Made by a program: the position numbers and the translations under genes
The notes under the pieces: model-generated
The model's input: only the letters and a program-made list of their open reading frames with translations
What the model was told of the DNA's origin: nothing
The model's database searches: none
Shown: in pieces, positions 6,436-8,520 of the stretch
Position numbering within the stretch: the first letter of the stretch is position 1
How the letters are laid out: each line of letters opens with the position of its first letter
Assembly: GCA_002348585.1 (NCBI GenBank)
Contig: DEBO01000055.1
Location: forward strand, 11,744-20,263
Source: Alphaproteobacteria bacterium UBA2954
GTDB lineage: Bacteria > Pseudomonadota > Alphaproteobacteria > Puniceispirillales > Puniceispirillaceae
Length of the DNA: 8,520 bases
Direction of reading: 5' to 3'

Positions 6436-6726
6436 TCACCGCTTTTTCGGGGTAATGTTTTTCAGCTGTGTAGCTGTGCCATCACTTTTGTCTGCTGGCT
6501 TGGCCACATCATCTCTTCCATCACGACCAGCCTTGAATTTGCGAACACCCGCAGACAGCTCGTCAGATGCTGACCTAACAGCCTGACCGGCTCTCCGGCT
6601 GGCTTGAATCAAACTGGGCTTTGCTGCCTGCAATCCACGTTGAGCCAGCTTGGACGCTTGTTTGCGAACTTTAGGATTGCCGGCCGCCGTGCGCAAAGCT
6701 GCAAAGACAAGTTTTCGCAAGATCAT
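6436..6726 (-). CDS. Small basic alanine-rich hypothetical protein
   Basis: Predicted 96-residue protein that I do not recognise. It is rich in Ala, Lys and Arg: 12 Lys and 11 Arg against 7 Asp/Glu, so strongly basic. Residues 1-15 ('MILRKLVFAALRTAA') could form a short amphipathic helix, followed by lysine/arginine-alanine helical sequence to about residue 65 and a polar, probably disordered tail ending 'TPKKR'. No cysteine, no clear signal peptide and no full membrane segment are seen. The start is well supported: GGAGG lies five bases before the ATG, the best ribosome binding site in the window, which argues that it is a real gene. It is divergent from purB and converges on map. Nucleic-acid or membrane-surface binding is possible from the charge, but this is only inference. 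Confidence 0.68.
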   Translation of the reverse strand: MILRKLVFAALRTAAGNPKVRKQASKLAQRGLQAAKPSLIQASRRAGQAVRSASDELSAGVRKFKAGRDGRDDVAKPADKSDGTATQLKNITPKKR

Positions 6727-6731
6727 CTACA

Positions 6732-6736
6732 CCTCC
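6732..6736 (-). promoter_or_regulatory. Strong Shine-Dalgarno of the small basic ORF
   Basis: GGAGG on the minus strand with a 5-base spacer to the ATG at 6726-6724. It is the closest match to the anti-Shine-Dalgarno in the window and is the main support for this short gene and its start. Confidence 0.72.
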
Positions 6737-6745
6737 GCCAAATCT

Positions 6746-6771
6746 ACTATATGCAGTGTTTTTTCTGTCAA
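6746..6771 (-). promoter_or_regulatory. Possible promoter of the small basic ORF
   Basis: On the minus strand a perfect TTGACA (6771-6766) is followed by an A6 run and then TATAGT (6751-6746), but the spacer is only 14 bases. An alternative -10, TAGATT, would have a 19-base spacer. Neither spacing is ideal, so this is tentative. Confidence 0.25.
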
Positions 6772-6862
6772 CATAGTCAAAATCTTGGCTCTCACTATAG
6801 CTTTTTGGACAATAAAATGATAGACGAAAAGGCATCATTTTCACAGACAGAAAGCTTGCGAC

Positions 6863-8185
6863 ATGATTCCGCGATATGCGCGTTCGCAGATGGTTGATAT
6901 CTGGTCACAACATTCAAAGTTTCAAATATGGTTTGAAATAGAGGCTCATGCCTGTGATGCACAGGCCGCCCTTGGATTGATCCCAAAAACCGCAGCTAAA
7001 CAGGTTTGGGGGAAAGGCCAGTTCGACATCGAAAGAATTGATGAGATCGAGCGTGAAACCAAACATGATGTCATCGCCTTCCTAACAAATTTAGCTGAAT
7101 ATGTTGGTGAGGATGCACGTTTTATCCACCAAGGCATGACATCTTCTGATGTCTTGGACACTACATTGGCGGTTCAGTTGACAAGAGCCAGTGATATCCT
7201 ACACGCTGACCTTAACGCGCTCTGTGATGCGCTGAAGGCGAAGGCAAAAAAACACAAATACACGCCAACTATTGGACGGTCGCACGGCATCCATGCAGAA
7301 CCAACAAGCTTTGGTCTAAAACTGGCAGGCTTTTATGCTGAGTTTGACAGATGCCGACATAGGCTTGCCGCCGCCCGAAAGGAAATTGCCACCTGCGCCA
7401 TATCTGGGGCTGTGGGGACATTTGCCCATATTGACCCTGCTGTTGAAGCGCATGTTGCGGAAAAGATGGGGCTGATTGCAGAACCGATTTCAACACAAAT
7501 AATCCCTCGTGATCGTCATGCGATGTTTTTTGCAGTTCTGGGGGTGATTGCCAGTTCAGTTGAACGGTTGGCAACAGAAATTAGACATTTGCAACGCACT
7601 GAAGTGCGCGAGATTGAAGAGTTTTTCAGCATTGGCCAGAAAGGTTCATCAGCGATGCCGCATAAAAGGAACCCGGTTCTAACTGAAAATTTGACCGGGC
7701 TGGCGCGGATGGTCAGGTCAGCTGTTATACCTGCGCTTGAAAATGTCGCTCTTTGGCACGAGCGTGACATCTCGCACTCTTCTGTTGAACGAATGATCGG
7801 ACCTGATACGACAATCACACTTGATTTTGCTCTGGCCCGGCTGACAGATGTCATTAATAATATGCTGGTCTATCCAGAGGCGATGCAGGCGAATTTAGAC
7901 CAGCTTGGCGGGCTAGTACATTCTCAGCAAGTACTTCTGGCTCTGACGCAGAAAGGTGCCAGCCGCGAAGATGGCTATATTATGGTGCAACGAAACGCAA
8001 TGCGGGTATGGGAAGAAGGGCGATGCTATCTTGAACTTTTGAAAAAAGATAAAGATGTCAACCGCTATCTAAGCCAAGATGATCTAGACAAGTTGTTTGA
8101 TCTTGATCAGCATTTCATCCACGTGGATACAATATTTAATCGTGTATTCAGTCCCAAATCAGCTGCAAAGAAGAAAGTCAGCTGA
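6863..8185 (+). CDS. purB: Adenylosuccinate lyase
   Basis: Predicted 440-residue cytosolic enzyme of the fumarase/aspartase superfamily. It cleaves fumarate from SAICAR to give AICAR and from adenylosuccinate to give AMP, so it acts twice in purine synthesis. Conserved blocks are 'TKHDV' (His68), 'HQGMTSSD' (His89), '[10 protein letters not shown]' (His141) and the signature loop '[11 protein letters not shown]' with Ser262/Ser263, Lys268 and Glu275. His68, His89, His141, Lys268 and Glu275 fall at the numbers I recall for the Bacillus subtilis enzyme, so the N-terminal two thirds aligns essentially without gaps and the ATG at 6863 is well supported despite a weak ribosome binding site. The lysine-rich end ('SAAKKKVS') is normal. 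The stop overlaps the purC start by one base, indicating an operon with translational coupling. Confidence 0.97.
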   Translation: MIPRYARSQMVDIWSQHSKFQIWFEIEAHACDAQAALGLIPKTAAKQVWGKGQFDIERIDEIERETKHDVIAFLTNLAEYVGEDARFIHQGMTSSDVLDTTLAVQLTRASDILHADLNALCDALKAKAKKHKYTPTIGRSHGIHAEPTSFGLKLAGFYAEFDRCRHRLAAARKEIATCAISGAVGTFAHIDPAVEAHVAEKMGLIAEPISTQIIPRDRHAMFFAVLGVIASSVERLATEIRHLQRTEVREIEEFFSIGQKGSSAMPHKRNPVLTENLTGLARMVRSAVIPALENVALWHERDISHSSVERMIGPDTTITLDFALARLTDVINNMLVYPEAMQANLDQLGGLVHSQQVLLALTQKGASREDGYIMVQRNAMRVWEEGRCYLELLKKDKDVNRYLSQDDLDKLFDLDQHFIHVDTIFNRVFSPKSAAKKKVS

Positions 8186-8520
8186 TGAGCAAGCTGATTG
8201 ACAATCCCCTATATGAAGGCAAAGCCAAAATTCTTTATCCGGGTAACGAAGTTGGAACGATACGGCAGTATTTTAAAGATGATGCTACGGCTTTCAATGC
8301 TCAGAAACGGGAAATCATCAGCGGGAAGGGAATTTTGAACAACCTGATCAGCTCTCATCTGTTCCCAGCAATCGGCAAAATGGGAATTGCCCATCACTTT
8401 ATTGAAAAACTGAATGACAGAGAACAACTCGTAAAAGCAGTTGATATCATTCCCGTTGAGGTAATAATCCGAAATGTAGCTGCTGGTTCTATTTGTAAGC
8501 GCCTTGGCCTGACTGAAGGT
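8185..8520 (+). CDS. purC: SAICAR synthetase, 5' part (runs off the window)
   Basis: The first 112 codons of phosphoribosylaminoimidazole-succinocarboxamide synthase, the ATP-dependent enzyme that joins aspartate to CAIR to make SAICAR, PurB's substrate. The frame is open to the last base of the window. Family blocks are plain: '[10 protein letters not shown]' (9-18) in the ATP-binding N-lobe, 'KDDATAFNA', 'GKGILNN', and '[13 protein letters not shown]' near residue 100, part of the PurC signature region. Full-length enzymes have about 240-255 residues, so just under half is present. The ATG shares its A with the last base of the purB TGA (TGATG), so the two are almost certainly co-transcribed and translationally coupled. 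In alphaproteobacteria purS, purQ and purL often follow, but that lies outside the window. Confidence 0.96.
   Translation, partial: MSKLIDNPLYEGKAKILYPGNEVGTIRQYFKDDATAFNAQKREIISGKGILNNLISSHLFPAIGKMGIAHHFIEKLNDREQLVKAVDIIPVEVIIRNVAAGSICKRLGLTEG

Noticed and set aside
7269..7854. Minus-strand open frames inside purB
   Set aside because: They are shadows of the purB coding frame, with no ribosome binding site and no recognisable protein character.

Overview
This window looks like ordinary chromosome from a free-living alphaproteobacterium of moderate GC. That placement rests on the character of the proteins (an HD hydrolase with an alphaproteobacterial-type N-terminus, a rhomboid protease with a basic tail, a stand-alone MoCF-domain protein beside map, and purB followed directly by purC). 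A marine SAR116-type lineage would fit, but this is inference and no marker gene here settles it.

Layout. (1) 200-823 (+): an HD-domain phosphohydrolase, followed by tRNA-Leu(UAA) at 902-989 (+) with a credible promoter of its own. (2) 1121-2701 (-): an AT-rich secreted endonuclease I (EndA/Vvn family) lies tail-to-tail with the tRNA, behind a DsbA-fold 2-hydroxychromene-2-carboxylate isomerase/kappa-GST-like protein. (3) 2814-4487 (+): an Fe(II)/2-oxoglutarate oxygenase and a rhomboid intramembrane protease, 6 bases apart and probably co-transcribed, divergent from the isomerase. (4) 4531-5298 (-): a stand-alone MoCF/CinA N-terminal-type protein, divergent from map (methionine aminopeptidase, 5486-6277 +). 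(5) 6436-6726 (-): a short, very basic, alanine-rich protein of unknown function with a strong ribosome binding site, divergent from purB. (6) 6863-8520 (+): purB (adenylosuccinate lyase) and the first 112 codons of purC, overlapping by one base and running off the window.

The clearest functional unit is purB-purC. PurC makes SAICAR and PurB cleaves it to AICAR; PurB also converts adenylosuccinate to AMP. Map, the HD hydrolase and the tRNA are housekeeping functions. The accessory-looking parts are the endonuclease beside the tRNA, whose base composition is lower in GC than its surroundings, and the oxygenase/isomerase divergent pair, whose substrates cannot be read from sequence.

No CRISPR array, insertion sequence, prophage gene, toxin-antitoxin pair or recognisable defence system was found. 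There is no intergenic stretch longer than about 200 bases. I found no convincing evidence of an undescribed multi-gene system; the findings below are modest leads.
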